Of a stretch of DNA of 58,914 nt, positions 17,181-26,779 are shown piece after piece. Each line of letters opens with the position of its first letter. The stretch's first letter is position 1. The notes below the pieces were generated by a model that did not search any database, was not told the DNA's origin, and saw only the letters and a program-made list of their open reading frames with translations. Origin of the DNA: Lachnospiraceae bacterium (GTDB lineage: Bacteria > Bacillota > Clostridia > Lachnospirales > Lachnospiraceae); the NCBI GenBank assembly GCA_028727605.1, contig JAQYOA010000048.1, forward strand, positions 1 through 58,914, read 5' to 3'. The translations under genes and the position numbers were made by a program.

Positions 17181-17209
17181 TTTCCACCCCATCTCACCTG
17201 TGGTATAAT
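17181..17209 (+). promoter_or_regulatory. Extended -10 promoter for the D-Ala carboxypeptidase gene
   Basis: TGGTATAAT (an extended -10) with TTTCCA 17 nt upstream of the -10. The -10 ends 33 nt before the ATG. Confidence 0.65.
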
Positions 17210-17242
17210 GGCATGGAAAGTTTGAAACAGGAGGATTTTCCC

Positions 17243-18508
17243 ATGAAACATACTCTGCGCGCCATCCGGCCGCTGTTCTGTATCCTGATGCTGCTCTTCG
17301 GAATGTTTTACGGAGCATCTGCAGTTTCTGCTGCCGAGATTTCCACCAATCAGCTGGAAGGATGGCCGACAGGTCCGGAAGTGCCCACGCCTTATGCGGT
17401 TGTCATGGATGCGGATACCAATGCAATTCTCTACGACAAAGGAATGGATGAAATCCGTTACCCCGCCAGCATCACAAAAATTCTGACCGCCCTTGTGGCA
17501 ATTGAGAACTCTTCTCTCACAGACGAGGTCATCTTCGGTGAAAATGCCGTAAAAGAAGCAGTTCCCGGAAATGCCCGCATCGATGCCAAGGTCGGCGAGG
17601 TACTGACGATGGATCAGTGTCTCCATGCGATTCTTCTTTCCTCGGCAAATGAAGTTTCCACCCAGGTTGCGGAATATATCGGCGGAAGCGTGGAAGCTTT
17701 TGCTGCGATGATGAACGAAAAGGCTGCTTCCCTTGGCTGCGTCAATACTCATTTTACAAACGCCAACGGTCTCCCGGATGAGAACCACTATACAACAGCT
17801 CATGATATGGCTCTGATTATGCAGGCCGCAATTCAGAATGAAACCTTTTGCTCCATTGAATCGGATCTCTATTACACGATCCCGCCCACCAATATGACCT
17901 CCTCTCCACGAGAGCTTACCAATCACCATGCCATGCTTTTTGACGGTCAGTGGCATTACGAAGGCGCTTTCGCCGGAAAAACCGGATACACCGATTCTGC
18001 TGGAAACACACTGGTTACGGCTGCCAGGCGGGACGATATGACCCTGATCTGCGTTGTTCTCGGCTGCAAAGATCTGGACTATATTTACGATACCGCCAAA
18101 CTTCTGGATTACGGTTTTGAACAGTTCACTCATGTCACTGCCGTGGGCGAAAAAGGGGAAGAATGCTCCGGTACCCTGACACTTCCAAAGGATGTTTCCC
18201 TTTCCGATACTTCTTTTACTGATACCGTCAATGAAGATCAGAGCATTACCCGCACATATACGTACCGCAGTCAGGTTGTCGGAACAGCTTCTGTAGTAAA
18301 ATCAGTCACACCGGAACCCGAACAAACGAAACCCACTCCTGCTGATCAGCCCGATTCCCAGTCAGAAGGGCTTGTGGGGGAAGAGCTGGAGTCTGCTTTT
18401 AATCTGCTTTCCCATTATCCGGTTCTTATCATGATCTTTCTTGATCTCGCTGCTTTTCTTCTTTTGATTGTTCTGATTGTGAAAAAGAAAAAGAAGAGAA
18501 AAAAATAA
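17243..18508 (+). CDS. dacA: D-alanyl-D-alanine carboxypeptidase (S11, DacA/PBP5-like)
   Basis: A 421-residue extracytoplasmic enzyme that trims the terminal D-Ala from peptidoglycan stem peptides. The signal peptide ends near SAVSAAE. The three active-site boxes are present: SITK (PASITKILTA, near residue 76), SAN (LLSSANEVS, near 133) and KTG (FAGKTGYTDSAGN, near 245). A C-terminal domain is followed by a membrane segment (LIMIFLDLAAFLLLIVLIV) and a polybasic tail. I start at the ATG after CAGGAGG, ten codons inside the ORF-track start. It is monocistronic on the + strand between two minus-strand polysaccharide operons. Confidence 0.94.
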   Translation: MKHTLRAIRPLFCILMLLFGMFYGASAVSAAEISTNQLEGWPTGPEVPTPYAVVMDADTNAILYDKGMDEIRYPASITKILTALVAIENSSLTDEVIFGENAVKEAVPGNARIDAKVGEVLTMDQCLHAILLSSANEVSTQVAEYIGGSVEAFAAMMNEKAASLGCVNTHFTNANGLPDENHYTTAHDMALIMQAAIQNETFCSIESDLYYTIPPTNMTSSPRELTNHHAMLFDGQWHYEGAFAGKTGYTDSAGNTLVTAARRDDMTLICVVLGCKDLDYIYDTAKLLDYGFEQFTHVTAVGEKGEECSGTLTLPKDVSLSDTSFTDTVNEDQSITRTYTYRSQVVGTASVVKSVTPEPEQTKPTPADQPDSQSEGLVGEELESAFNLLSHYPVLIMIFLDLAAFLLLIVLIVKKKKKRKK

Positions 18509-18518
18509 ATTTCAGACA

Positions 18519-18566
18519 GCATTAAAAAAAGTCCGCTTAATTTTGTCATGCGGACTTTTTTAATGC
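18519..18566. terminator. Bidirectional terminator between dacA and the rfbC operon
   Basis: Arms GCATTAAAAAAAGTCCGC and GCGGACTTTTTTAATGC around a 13 nt loop, with A-rich and T-rich flanks on the two sides. It serves dacA (+) and the convergent 11-gene minus-strand operon. Confidence 0.88.
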
Positions 18567-20774
18567 TTATTTTTGATCCAGATAAGTTTTTTGTATCTCC
18601 GGTCGGATCACTTCCCAGGATCTTTCCTGCGCAGCGGCAAGACCTCCCCGATACAGTTTTTCCTGCAGTCCCTTCTCTTCACAGAGACGATGAATCAGCT
18701 CCACCGCCTGCTCTGTTTCTCCGGCGGGATACAAAAGCGCGTTTTCGCCATCTATGAGATATTCCCGGTTTCCATCATTTGGAACTGCAACGACATAACC
18801 GCCCGATGCCATCATCTCAAGAGGGGGATAGGAAAAGCTTTCCAAAAGGCTGGTTTTGATCAGAATATCACAGGCTTCATAGACTTTCGGTGTCTCCTCG
18901 TAGGGAACTTTATGAAGGAACCGATCTACCCGGTACCATTCCTTAGGAGTTCCGTTATAGGACATATACCAGACTTCAAACTGTTCTTTTGGAAGCCGCT
19001 TTACAATTTCAAAGCTCTCATCCACATTTTTGTGCTCAGCCTGACAATCTCCCTCCACCAGAATACGTACTTTTCCGGTCAGATCTCTTCTGCGCGGCGT
19101 ATAACTGCCAACATCAATTCCATTTGGCAGATACCTGGCAGATGTTCCGTAATCTTTGGCAAGCCACTGCTCACACCAGCGGGATACGGTAAGATAAGAA
19201 ATGTTTGGCCTTTGCCGGTAAGTTGCCGAGGCCATCAGCCGATACGGACTTCCCGGAGGGTAGAAATCCACCTCATAATTCTGAACAAGATAGAATCTCT
19301 TCCCCATCACTTTCATTTTCTCAACCGCTTCCAGAGTATTCCACATCGTAGCTGATGCAAAATCCAGCCGTCCCTGCACCCTTTCCGGATCTGCAGCAAA
19401 TACCGGAAAACGGCAGGTTTCATCCTCATACCATTCTTCTTTTCCTTCAAGTACAAGCAGTAAAATCTGCGCACCTGCATTCTTAAGCAGTTCTGCGTGC
19501 TTTAAGGCCACACGGATTCCACCGCTTATAGTAAGCGCCGGAAGCACAAAGGCCCCGCAGGGATTTGCATGATTTTCAATCCATTTTGCTAAATTCCGGC
19601 ACTGATAAATTGTGACACATTCTTTCCTGCAGCGTTCATACGCCCTCTTTGCAATCTTGGCACGCTCCTCTTCCTGTTCGATCAGCCAGTTCAGCCTCTC
19701 CTCCCATTCTTCATTATCACCACAGAGAATTCCGTCCCAACCATCCTGAATCATTTCACAAAACGCGCCGATACGGCTTGCCGCTGTCACCGTCTGTACC
19801 AGTGATGCTTCCACCCATTTGTTCTCTGACTTTGCGGCATTAAAGATCGTATCGGTAAGCGGAGCCAGATTAATCGTCACCGAAGCAATCAATTCCGGAA
19901 GGCGGCGATAATCGGTAAAACCGACTGTCCTGACCCGCTCCCCAAACCGCTCCAGCTCCTTTGGGACATCCAGAATGCCGACCAGGAGAAGTTCCACATT
20001 TTTCCGTTTCTCCATCACTCTGAGCAGCACCGGAAGAATCATGCGGATGTCATCGAGATGAGTCGCGCTTCCGCTGAAATATCCGAGAACAACCGGATCC
20101 CCGGAACGCCTTTCTTTTTGCATGAGCTGCTTTTTTTTCAGGACCTCCTGGGAGAGAAGCAGCATCTCCTCGGAAGCACAGTTCCGGTTAATCAGCACCT
20201 CCGGCACATAACCTGACAATTCTTTTGCCAGCTGAGCCGTTGTCGTAATTGCTCCGTCGCAGATTTTCAGCATGTTCCCCATCTTTCGGACATTTTCATC
20301 ATAGGCCAGCCGTTCTTCCTGTTTCATGGAGGAAAGCCACGGGATCTGATCGGTATATTTTGTGTCAATGACCAGATCATCCACATCATACCAGACCTTT
20401 TTGTTCAGCCGATGTGCCTCCAGAACAAAGTCTTTTAGTTTCTCAGTCTCCGGTGCGCGAAAAATGATGAAATTACTGTAACAGCGCACCATGGAAAGGG
20501 AAACTTCCTGATAATAAACCGTATCACAGGTATATCCCGCGGCTCTTAGCTGTTCCATCTGATGGAGTACGCGGTAGCGGTGAGGATGAGGCAGTGCCTC
20601 GTTGCATCCGCTGATAAAGAGAAGATCCCGGTATACCCGGGACTTCTCTTTTCGAAATTCATTTTCTCTTTTTACACGGCCAAGATATCCTTTTGTTCTG
20701 GCAGCCAGACCTGTAATGCCGTCCTCTTCCATCGCTTTTTTCACTTTTTTTGCAAGCTCTGTAACCTGACTCAT
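18567..20774 (-). CDS. Tandem GT-B (family 4-like) glycosyltransferase
   Basis: A 735-residue protein that appears to hold two GT-B units. The first half (about 45-400) contains LLFISGC, GYFSGSATHLDD and LAPLTDTIFNAAKSENKWVE. The second (about 420-735) contains ISGGIRVALKHAELL, PNGIDVGSYTP, EGDCQAEHKNVDE and LLESFSYPPLEMMASGG, a GT4 C-terminal signature. It is the last gene of the rfbC-ABC exporter operon, with its stop codon next to the terminator. It may make more than one linkage or a repeating unit. The sugar is unknown. Some resemblance to rhamnan-synthesis and WsaF-like enzymes is visible. Confidence 0.8.
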   Translation of the reverse strand: MSQVTELAKKVKKAMEEDGITGLAARTKGYLGRVKRENEFRKEKSRVYRDLLFISGCNEALPHPHRYRVLHQMEQLRAAGYTCDTVYYQEVSLSMVRCYSNFIIFRAPETEKLKDFVLEAHRLNKKVWYDVDDLVIDTKYTDQIPWLSSMKQEERLAYDENVRKMGNMLKICDGAITTTAQLAKELSGYVPEVLINRNCASEEMLLLSQEVLKKKQLMQKERRSGDPVVLGYFSGSATHLDDIRMILPVLLRVMEKRKNVELLLVGILDVPKELERFGERVRTVGFTDYRRLPELIASVTINLAPLTDTIFNAAKSENKWVEASLVQTVTAASRIGAFCEMIQDGWDGILCGDNEEWEERLNWLIEQEEERAKIAKRAYERCRKECVTIYQCRNLAKWIENHANPCGAFVLPALTISGGIRVALKHAELLKNAGAQILLLVLEGKEEWYEDETCRFPVFAADPERVQGRLDFASATMWNTLEAVEKMKVMGKRFYLVQNYEVDFYPPGSPYRLMASATYRQRPNISYLTVSRWCEQWLAKDYGTSARYLPNGIDVGSYTPRRRDLTGKVRILVEGDCQAEHKNVDESFEIVKRLPKEQFEVWYMSYNGTPKEWYRVDRFLHKVPYEETPKVYEACDILIKTSLLESFSYPPLEMMASGGYVVAVPNDGNREYLIDGENALLYPAGETEQAVELIHRLCEEKGLQEKLYRGGLAAAQERSWEVIRPEIQKTYLDQK

Positions 20775-20799
20775 CTTTTCACCGCCTTTTTCTTCACTG

Positions 20800-22254
20800 T
20801 CAGCGCAGCCCGTAATAATTCTGCAGGTACAACGGGTAAATCAGTCTTGCCCAGGTAAAGACTGCCAATACAACTGCCATCACACTTACCAGAATGCAGA
20901 AAGCTTTCTCCAGCTTTTTCAATTTTTCATGTTCCTCAAAAAAAGCTTCACAGCCTTTGGTCACAAAATACATCAGCGGAAACAGCATCGGCATACTGTA
21001 CCTTCCCTGTGCCTGAAAATCAGAACTGTAAGAATAGTATGCATTCAAAAAATTCGGTATCAGCATTGCTGCCGCAAACGCCCAGGACATCATTCCCTGT
21101 ACTTTCCATGTTTTCGTTCCCGACGTCACACGCAGAAGTACTTTCCGACCGCCTATCTGTTCTCTTTTTCGGATTTCGTCTTTTTTCAGATAGAAATCCG
21201 GCTTCCGGTATACCAGCATGAAAACCAGACCAGCCAGCAGGAACAACAGATACGGGACAATAATCCACTTGGAAAGATAAATCTTATTGTAGCCAAAAGC
21301 TCCTACGAAACTGAACAAAACGGTAACCAGCCAACTGTGTTCCAAAAAGATCGGACGATAAAAAATCATAGAAAGCATCGATTGTCCGTCTTCCTGAAAA
21401 GTGACTACATTGGACGGTTTATATTTTTCTCTTGCATACAGCTCGGCACACTCGTGAGATGCCTGTCTTGCGAAAATATCACCGTCATATAAAATCGCGT
21501 TGCGGATAAACCACCAGAGCGCAATGGCACAGACAATCAGCGTAATCCATGCTCCTCTGGAAAACAGTTCTTTCCAGCGATTCCCTTTTCGTTCTCCCAG
21601 CAGAATCATCGCCACAAAGTAAAAGAAAGACACCAGGACATATCCGTATGCATTGTAGTAAGACAGCAGGCAGAAGCCCATACCTACCGCAAGAACGGCA
21701 CAGTTTTTCCATGACCAACCTTGCTTTGCCGCAAGAACCCATGCGTAAAAAATGATCGCGGAAGAACACATTGCCAGGGCGTCACAATTTACATAGGAAT
21801 ACAAAATTACATTGGAAGGCAGAAAAGCAACCAGACAGGTAAACATCCAGGCGTACTTTTCAGAAAACAGAAGCTTTGCTGTTTTCCGTACCGTCCACAC
21901 CATCAAAGTTCCAAGCAGCACATTCATAAACCGGGCTGCAATCAGCAGGATCCATTCATCGGTCGTAAAAATACTGACCACCTTCATCAGCGCTGCCGAA
22001 CCCATATAGGCAATGATGGGATTAAACGCATAGGAAATACCCCAATCCTCATTCCGAATCGATGGCTCGTCTCCTCTCGGAAGGCTCCCGTGTTCATAAA
22101 TATACTGCACGACCTGATACCGCATAGACTCATCTGCCGAAAAATTAAATCTCTGGGTACAGGACCAAAGGAAAAAGAACAAAAAGACGCCAAGCAGGAA
22201 CAGCCACTCAAGCCGGCGTTTCTTTCTCTTCTCCTCACTGCAGCTTTCTTTCAT
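20800..22254 (-). CDS. Polytopic membrane protein, DUF2142/GT-C-like
   Basis: A 484-residue membrane protein with about 10-12 hydrophobic segments. An acidic-residue site follows the first membrane segment (FNFSADESMRYQ), as in GT-C enzymes that use polyprenyl-phosphate sugars, and the layout matches DUF2142-type proteins of polysaccharide loci. I choose the ATG at 22254 with AAAGGA upstream; the ORF-track start is a TTG. It overlaps the upstream GT by 20 nt. A role as an extracytoplasmic sugar transferase that decorates the polymer is an inference. Confidence 0.72.
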   Translation of the reverse strand: MKESCSEEKRKKRRLEWLFLLGVFLFFFLWSCTQRFNFSADESMRYQVVQYIYEHGSLPRGDEPSIRNEDWGISYAFNPIIAYMGSAALMKVVSIFTTDEWILLIAARFMNVLLGTLMVWTVRKTAKLLFSEKYAWMFTCLVAFLPSNVILYSYVNCDALAMCSSAIIFYAWVLAAKQGWSWKNCAVLAVGMGFCLLSYYNAYGYVLVSFFYFVAMILLGERKGNRWKELFSRGAWITLIVCAIALWWFIRNAILYDGDIFARQASHECAELYAREKYKPSNVVTFQEDGQSMLSMIFYRPIFLEHSWLVTVLFSFVGAFGYNKIYLSKWIIVPYLLFLLAGLVFMLVYRKPDFYLKKDEIRKREQIGGRKVLLRVTSGTKTWKVQGMMSWAFAAAMLIPNFLNAYYSYSSDFQAQGRYSMPMLFPLMYFVTKGCEAFFEEHEKLKKLEKAFCILVSVMAVVLAVFTWARLIYPLYLQNYYGLR

Positions 22255-23476
22255 CTTCTTCAATTCCTTTTATCATACTGTCGTATACTTTTTGGGCTTC
22301 TTTCTGCCAGGAAGTTGTTCTGGCAAACTCAAGGCCTTTTCTGCGGATCTTTGCAAGTTCCTCCGGATGGTTAAAGTAATACTCCATGGTATCTGCGATC
22401 TGAATCGGATCATAGTCCACCAGAACAGCATTTTCTTCATTCACAAGCCAGGTACTGTTTTCTCCTTTTGAACATACGGCAACCGAATTGCATGCCATAA
22501 CCTCCAGCGGAACCAGAGAAAGGTTCGTATTGGAAATAACCAGACACATATCACAGAGCACATAGGATTCCGCAAGCACCTGTGGTGTCACGGTTCCCAG
22601 GTTTCGATGACGGAACGGTATCTCATAACCGCTCACATCCCAGCCCGCGAAAATCACTTCGATATCCGGGATTCTGCGGCAAAGCTCATTGATTGCCAGC
22701 ATGCCAAGTTCAAAATCTCTCCGGGGTGTTACCGGACGGGCATAAAAGAACACTCTTTTTTGATGATCCGGCTTTTCCTTCGCCTGATAGATCTTGTCGT
22801 CATAAGAGAAACTGAAACTGTCTGCCTTCATGCCGTACTGTCCGCGCATCAAATCTCTCAGCCAGTCCCCGGCTGTAATTCCGCGGAAGCCCATCTTATA
22901 GGTGTTTTCCGCAAACTCGTATTCCGATCCGTGAGCATAAAAATACGGTTCAAAATCCTGCACAAAGTAAAACTTTGAGATTGTATTATTGAATTTCCGA
23001 ACATAATATGCCGTCGTCCAGGAAGTCGCAACCGTCGCATGCGCAAATTTCATCTGAGAAACATCGCAATATACTTCCACTTCCGGTACAAGAAGCGGGA
23101 AATACTCCTTCAGAAATTTCCGAATGGAAGCGTTGTCCTGAAAATTCGGTGACATATACAGATAAACTCTGCTGTGGAAGCCCAGCCGCTCCAGATTGGA
23201 AATAAATCGAAAAATAGTGGTATGGCCGCCCGATCCGGGGCCCATCTCCGGTATTACCCAGTTCAGAATCTTCTTCTCGTCATTTTTGTGCTTTTCATAC
23301 TCTTTTCGATTCAGCGGAATCGGCTCTTTGTCCGCCACAAAGCTGTAAAAACCGATCACATCGTTTTTCGGAGGCACTGCAGGCTCATTTCCCTGCTTTG
23401 CTCTCTCGATGGTGGCACGAACCCCATGATTTTTTGCATATCGAAGTGTTCTGTATATTACATTTGTTTTTTTCAC
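22235..23476 (-). CDS. WsaF-like GT-B glycosyltransferase
   Basis: A 413-residue GT-B enzyme. The N-terminal domain carries VIPEMGPGSGGHTTIFRF, which resembles the WsaF rhamnosyltransferase group. The C-terminal domain carries YARPVTPRRDFELG, LVISNTNLSLVPLEVMACN and the donor-site Glu. It lies between a GT2 and the GT-C-like gene in the rfbC operon, consistent with rhamnose transfer from dTDP-rhamnose. The assignment of sugar is inference from family and context. Confidence 0.82.
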   Translation of the reverse strand: MKKTNVIYRTLRYAKNHGVRATIERAKQGNEPAVPPKNDVIGFYSFVADKEPIPLNRKEYEKHKNDEKKILNWVIPEMGPGSGGHTTIFRFISNLERLGFHSRVYLYMSPNFQDNASIRKFLKEYFPLLVPEVEVYCDVSQMKFAHATVATSWTTAYYVRKFNNTISKFYFVQDFEPYFYAHGSEYEFAENTYKMGFRGITAGDWLRDLMRGQYGMKADSFSFSYDDKIYQAKEKPDHQKRVFFYARPVTPRRDFELGMLAINELCRRIPDIEVIFAGWDVSGYEIPFRHRNLGTVTPQVLAESYVLCDMCLVISNTNLSLVPLEVMACNSVAVCSKGENSTWLVNEENAVLVDYDPIQIADTMEYYFNHPEELAKIRRKGLEFARTTSWQKEAQKVYDSMIKGIEEDERKLQ

Positions 23477-23494
23477 TGTAAAATTTCCTTTCTA

Positions 23495-24472
23495 TTATGC
23501 ATGTCTCTGATCATACTGCTGAGAAATATGGCGATCCAGAAAAGCCTGTTTCCCAGGCGAATACAAATGATATTTACCGCCCAGATAACCGCCGAAGAAT
23601 CTGCCGCAGTTGCGGAACAGGGAATAAAACGCCCAGTGTATTTTTTCTTTTTTACTGATCGGCTGATGTTTGATATAAACACAGTCTCCTCTCACCTGCC
23701 GATACAGCATTCCGGGAAGCTGTGTCCATTTCTGCGCAATCATATACTGATGCACTTCATACAATCCCTTCTGCTCGTCGTAATACCGCTTAAAATAAGT
23801 ACTGAGTTTAAAATTATGAGAATGATAAACCGGCGCATACGGGCAATACACCTTCTTAAATCCCAGTTCGATCATTTTTCTTGCCCAGATCTGATCCTCG
23901 GCAAAATTCACATCGTCATAAGGATATTTCTCAAAAACATCTCTGCGGATACAGGAGTTATTGTCAGAGAAAAAGGCAAGATAATGGCGGTATCCCTCTT
24001 CTCTCTCGTATCTTTCCGGATCATCCAGATGGAAAATTGTATTTGTCTCTCCAAAACCCTTGAAATGTCCGTCCAGATCCCTCTTATCCAGCAGATTGCA
24101 GTCCGGATAAGGGTAATGAATTCCGAAACCGCCCACAATTTCCGGATCCATCCGCATGGCATCAATAAAATTCTGCAGCCAGGTATCGGTTGCCGGCAAA
24201 GCGTCCTGAGTTATAAAAACAATGTAAGTACCGGTTCCCTTTGAGGCCCCGTAATTTCTTGTCTTTCCATGACCGAATTCCGAGGGGGGAATCTGAAATA
24301 AGCGGCACGGATATTTCCGGATCAAATCCAGGGTACCGTCCTTGGAACCGGAATCCACACAAATTACCTCATATTCATATTCCGTTTTCTGATGAAACAC
24401 AGCATCCAGAACTTTCTCAAATAATGGTCCTGCATTTTTTGTAGGTATCACAATGGATACATCCATAATCAT
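23495..24472 (-). CDS. Family 2 glycosyltransferase, rhamnosyltransferase-like
   Basis: A 325-residue GT-A enzyme. It shows SIVIPTKNAGP, VDSGSKDGT, FGHGKTRNYGAS, FITQDALPATD and FAEDQIWARKM. The HGxTRN plus QDAxPA pattern is shared with the GT2 at 9354, suggesting related donors. The first ATG is only 4 nt from the SD (AAAGGAGTAA), so the third codon ATG at 24466 may be the real start. It directly abuts the upstream kinase-like gene (stop TAA then ATG), so translation is coupled. Confidence 0.85.
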   Translation of the reverse strand: MIMDVSIVIPTKNAGPLFEKVLDAVFHQKTEYEYEVICVDSGSKDGTLDLIRKYPCRLFQIPPSEFGHGKTRNYGASKGTGTYIVFITQDALPATDTWLQNFIDAMRMDPEIVGGFGIHYPYPDCNLLDKRDLDGHFKGFGETNTIFHLDDPERYEREEGYRHYLAFFSDNNSCIRRDVFEKYPYDDVNFAEDQIWARKMIELGFKKVYCPYAPVYHSHNFKLSTYFKRYYDEQKGLYEVHQYMIAQKWTQLPGMLYRQVRGDCVYIKHQPISKKEKIHWAFYSLFRNCGRFFGGYLGGKYHLYSPGKQAFLDRHISQQYDQRHA

Positions 24473-25825
24473 TTACTCCTTTTTCAATACTCTGTGAACC
24501 GCATCCGCCATACGGACCACTTTCCGCTGACGCATCCGTTCCAGCTCCTCTTCCAGCAGCTTCTTTTCCTCTGAAATACGATTTTTCTCCTGCTTAAGTG
24601 CCTCTTCCCGCTGAATGCTCTGCGTATAAAGGCTCCGCATTTCCTCCAGCTGATCCTTCATTTGCTTATCCTGTCTGATAAATCCGACAAACTGTGCAGT
24701 AATCTGGCTTCCCCGGAAATAAATCAGATACTCAAGATAAATCTTCTGATATCCCTGGTTCTGAAAGGTAATTCTAGGCTGTTTGAGGAAATAATAGTCA
24801 TCAATGATTTCCAGCTCCGCGTTATGAGAAAAGGCCAGCGGCTCTCTCATCCCGTTCTTTTCTCCTTCGAGAGAACGTATTTTAATCACTGCCCCTTCTC
24901 CGGTAATGGAAAGACATAACATTCCGTCAGGGTCTGCCTGTTCGATGTCGATCGAGGTATGCATCTCCTGCTCAGCGCTGTCAGCATAATATAATTCCCT
25001 CTTCACAGGCGCCGTCTGTTCCAGCAAAAGAGGATAAAAAATCTTTTCTTTTTCCCACAGGGAGATGGGATAACTGCGGCGATGCAGCTTTTCCTGAATA
25101 TTGTTCAGTTTATTTTCACCATTTCCTGCCGCATAATTCTGGAAGCAGACCTCCATATGATAATAGATCAGAACCTCCTCCGGGCGGATCCCCGCAATGG
25201 AATACAGTTCTCTTCTCTCTTCTTCCTCAAGTGCGCATGCTGCTTCCTGCAGAAAAACACTTCTGGCATAGATAAAATTCAGCGGAACCGGAAACGGAAA
25301 TACCCACTCATAATCCACAACCCAGATTTTCTGTCCGTCCATCAGAAGATTCCCGGGAATCATATCAATATTGGAGCATTTTGCCGCCTTCAAGCCCTCC
25401 GGAAGATGAGGCGTCCCAAAAACCTGATAAAATTCATCCGTCGCATGAAACGTTTCCTGCTCACCGACGGAAGAAATAATATCAAAGAGAAGCTGATAAT
25501 CTCTCTTCATCTCCTGGAATCTGTTTTCCTTCCCATGATGGGAAATCCGCTCTTCCAGGCTCTCCCCTTCAATGTACGGAAATTCCAGTTTAATCTCCTG
25601 TTCTGTCTTTGTCAGGCTGCAGGGACAGATCTCAATCCGCGGATCCTGATACATGTTCTGCAGACGCGCATAATTTTCATACAAATTCATAAGATGCGTT
25701 CTGCCGCTTTCCCGGAGGGGAAGTTTCCATACTCTGCGAACTCCGTTTTCCTCGGTAATCCGCGTCATAATCTGAAACTGTTCCCGTCTTTCTCTTGAAA
25801 ATTTGGTATATAGAATCTTCTTCAT
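24473..25825 (-). CDS. Kinase-like (APH/protein-kinase fold) protein with C-terminal coiled coil
   Basis: A 450-residue protein. Residues 150-172 look like a kinase active site: SNIDMIPGNLL (catalytic-loop Asp154 and Asn159) followed by WVVDYEW (metal-binding Asp171). An acidic region EFPYIEGESLEERI resembles the hinge of APH-type kinases. Residues about 385-450 are heptad-like and charged (EEMRSLYTQSIQREEALKQE), a clear coiled coil. The adjacent methyltransferase gene ends 4 nt upstream. Kinase plus methyltransferase plus coiled coil next to Wzm/Wzt is the composition of WbdD, which caps O9a chains with methyl phosphate. Substrate phosphorylation is inferred, not shown. Confidence 0.6.
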   Translation of the reverse strand: MKKILYTKFSRERREQFQIMTRITEENGVRRVWKLPLRESGRTHLMNLYENYARLQNMYQDPRIEICPCSLTKTEQEIKLEFPYIEGESLEERISHHGKENRFQEMKRDYQLLFDIISSVGEQETFHATDEFYQVFGTPHLPEGLKAAKCSNIDMIPGNLLMDGQKIWVVDYEWVFPFPVPLNFIYARSVFLQEAACALEEEERRELYSIAGIRPEEVLIYYHMEVCFQNYAAGNGENKLNNIQEKLHRRSYPISLWEKEKIFYPLLLEQTAPVKRELYYADSAEQEMHTSIDIEQADPDGMLCLSITGEGAVIKIRSLEGEKNGMREPLAFSHNAELEIIDDYYFLKQPRITFQNQGYQKIYLEYLIYFRGSQITAQFVGFIRQDKQMKDQLEEMRSLYTQSIQREEALKQEKNRISEEKKLLEEELERMRQRKVVRMADAVHRVLKKE

Positions 25826-25829
25826 ATGT

Positions 25830-26756
25830 TTAAGACTCCTTTTTTTCTACTTCAATCAAAAAGGAATTGGAAAAGATCGGAAACAGCCCGGAACGCAGGA
25901 TGGTATCGAATGCTTTTCCCTCGTCAAATAAAAGGACACGATCCGCATCAAAATTCTGCTGGTTTCTCCGAAGTTCTCCCGGTTTGGGAAGATATTCGTC
26001 CGAATAAATAACAGACGGGAATTTATAATCCGGATAAGGATAAAAAAACTTGTAATTTGGAAATCCGTTCTCCATCAGCAGCTTTTCCAGCTCCGGTTTG
26101 CTGAAGGTTTCCACAAAATCAATTCCCGGATATCCCTCGATTCCGGCAAATTCCCTTCCCACATGATCTTCTTTGCAGCCGGCAAAATATTTCATTCCGA
26201 GACGGTTTTCAATGGCAATGAGGATTTTTCCGCCCGGCTTTAACAGACGATTGATTTTGTCCAGATATTCCGGATAAGGATTCTCTTTCCCCATATAGCT
26301 CTTTGCATACTCCAGAACGCCGATCAGTGTCACATAATCAAACCGTTCTTCCAGTTTTTCCGAGACCAGGTTGAAATTGCCAACCATAATTTCCAGATTA
26401 TCGGCATCCTGATTCTTATAGGCATTGATTCTGCTTCTTCTTCTGGAAAGATCATTTGCTACCACTCTTTTTGCACGTCTGCACAATACACCGGAAATCG
26501 CGCCGCATCCGGCACCGATTTCCAGCACAGAGGCACCTTCCGAAAATTCGTACCAGTCCAGGATGTTCTCCCTCTGCGGTGAAAGGTGATAAAAAATGGG
26601 CCAGCTTCCTTCCGACAGAATGATCTTCTGATAATCCTTTCTGTCCGTCGTTTTTACAATTTCCAGCAGACGGTCTTCAATCTCGCCGTCGCTGTACGCA
26701 TCTTCTCCGTCATAATAATCCAGATTCAGAAGAACTTTTCCTATATACTCTCTCAT
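25830..26756 (-). CDS. Class I SAM-dependent methyltransferase (possible chain-capping enzyme)
   Basis: A 308-residue protein. SAM-binding motif I is SVLEIGAGCGAISG (residues 76-90), followed by NDLSRRRSRIN (motif II acidic), VGNFN and FDYVTLIGVLEYAK. RLLKPGGKILIAIEN is the typical motif near strand 5. The C-terminal 100 residues are unlike small-molecule methyltransferases. It lies between the Wzt ATPase and the kinase-like gene in one operon. By analogy with WbdD it may methylate a terminal phosphate on the growing chain. It could instead methylate a sugar hydroxyl. Confidence 0.75.
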   Translation of the reverse strand: MREYIGKVLLNLDYYDGEDAYSDGEIEDRLLEIVKTTDRKDYQKIILSEGSWPIFYHLSPQRENILDWYEFSEGASVLEIGAGCGAISGVLCRRAKRVVANDLSRRRSRINAYKNQDADNLEIMVGNFNLVSEKLEERFDYVTLIGVLEYAKSYMGKENPYPEYLDKINRLLKPGGKILIAIENRLGMKYFAGCKEDHVGREFAGIEGYPGIDFVETFSKPELEKLLMENGFPNYKFFYPYPDYKFPSVIYSDEYLPKPGELRRNQQNFDADRVLLFDEGKAFDTILRSGLFPIFSNSFLIEVEKKES

Positions 26757-26779
26757 AAAAGCCCCCGCTATTCGTATAT

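Noticed and set aside
17165-18133. 322 aa minus-strand ORF opposite dacA
   Set aside because: Shadow of dacA, whose SxxK, SAN and KTG boxes are clear on the + strand.
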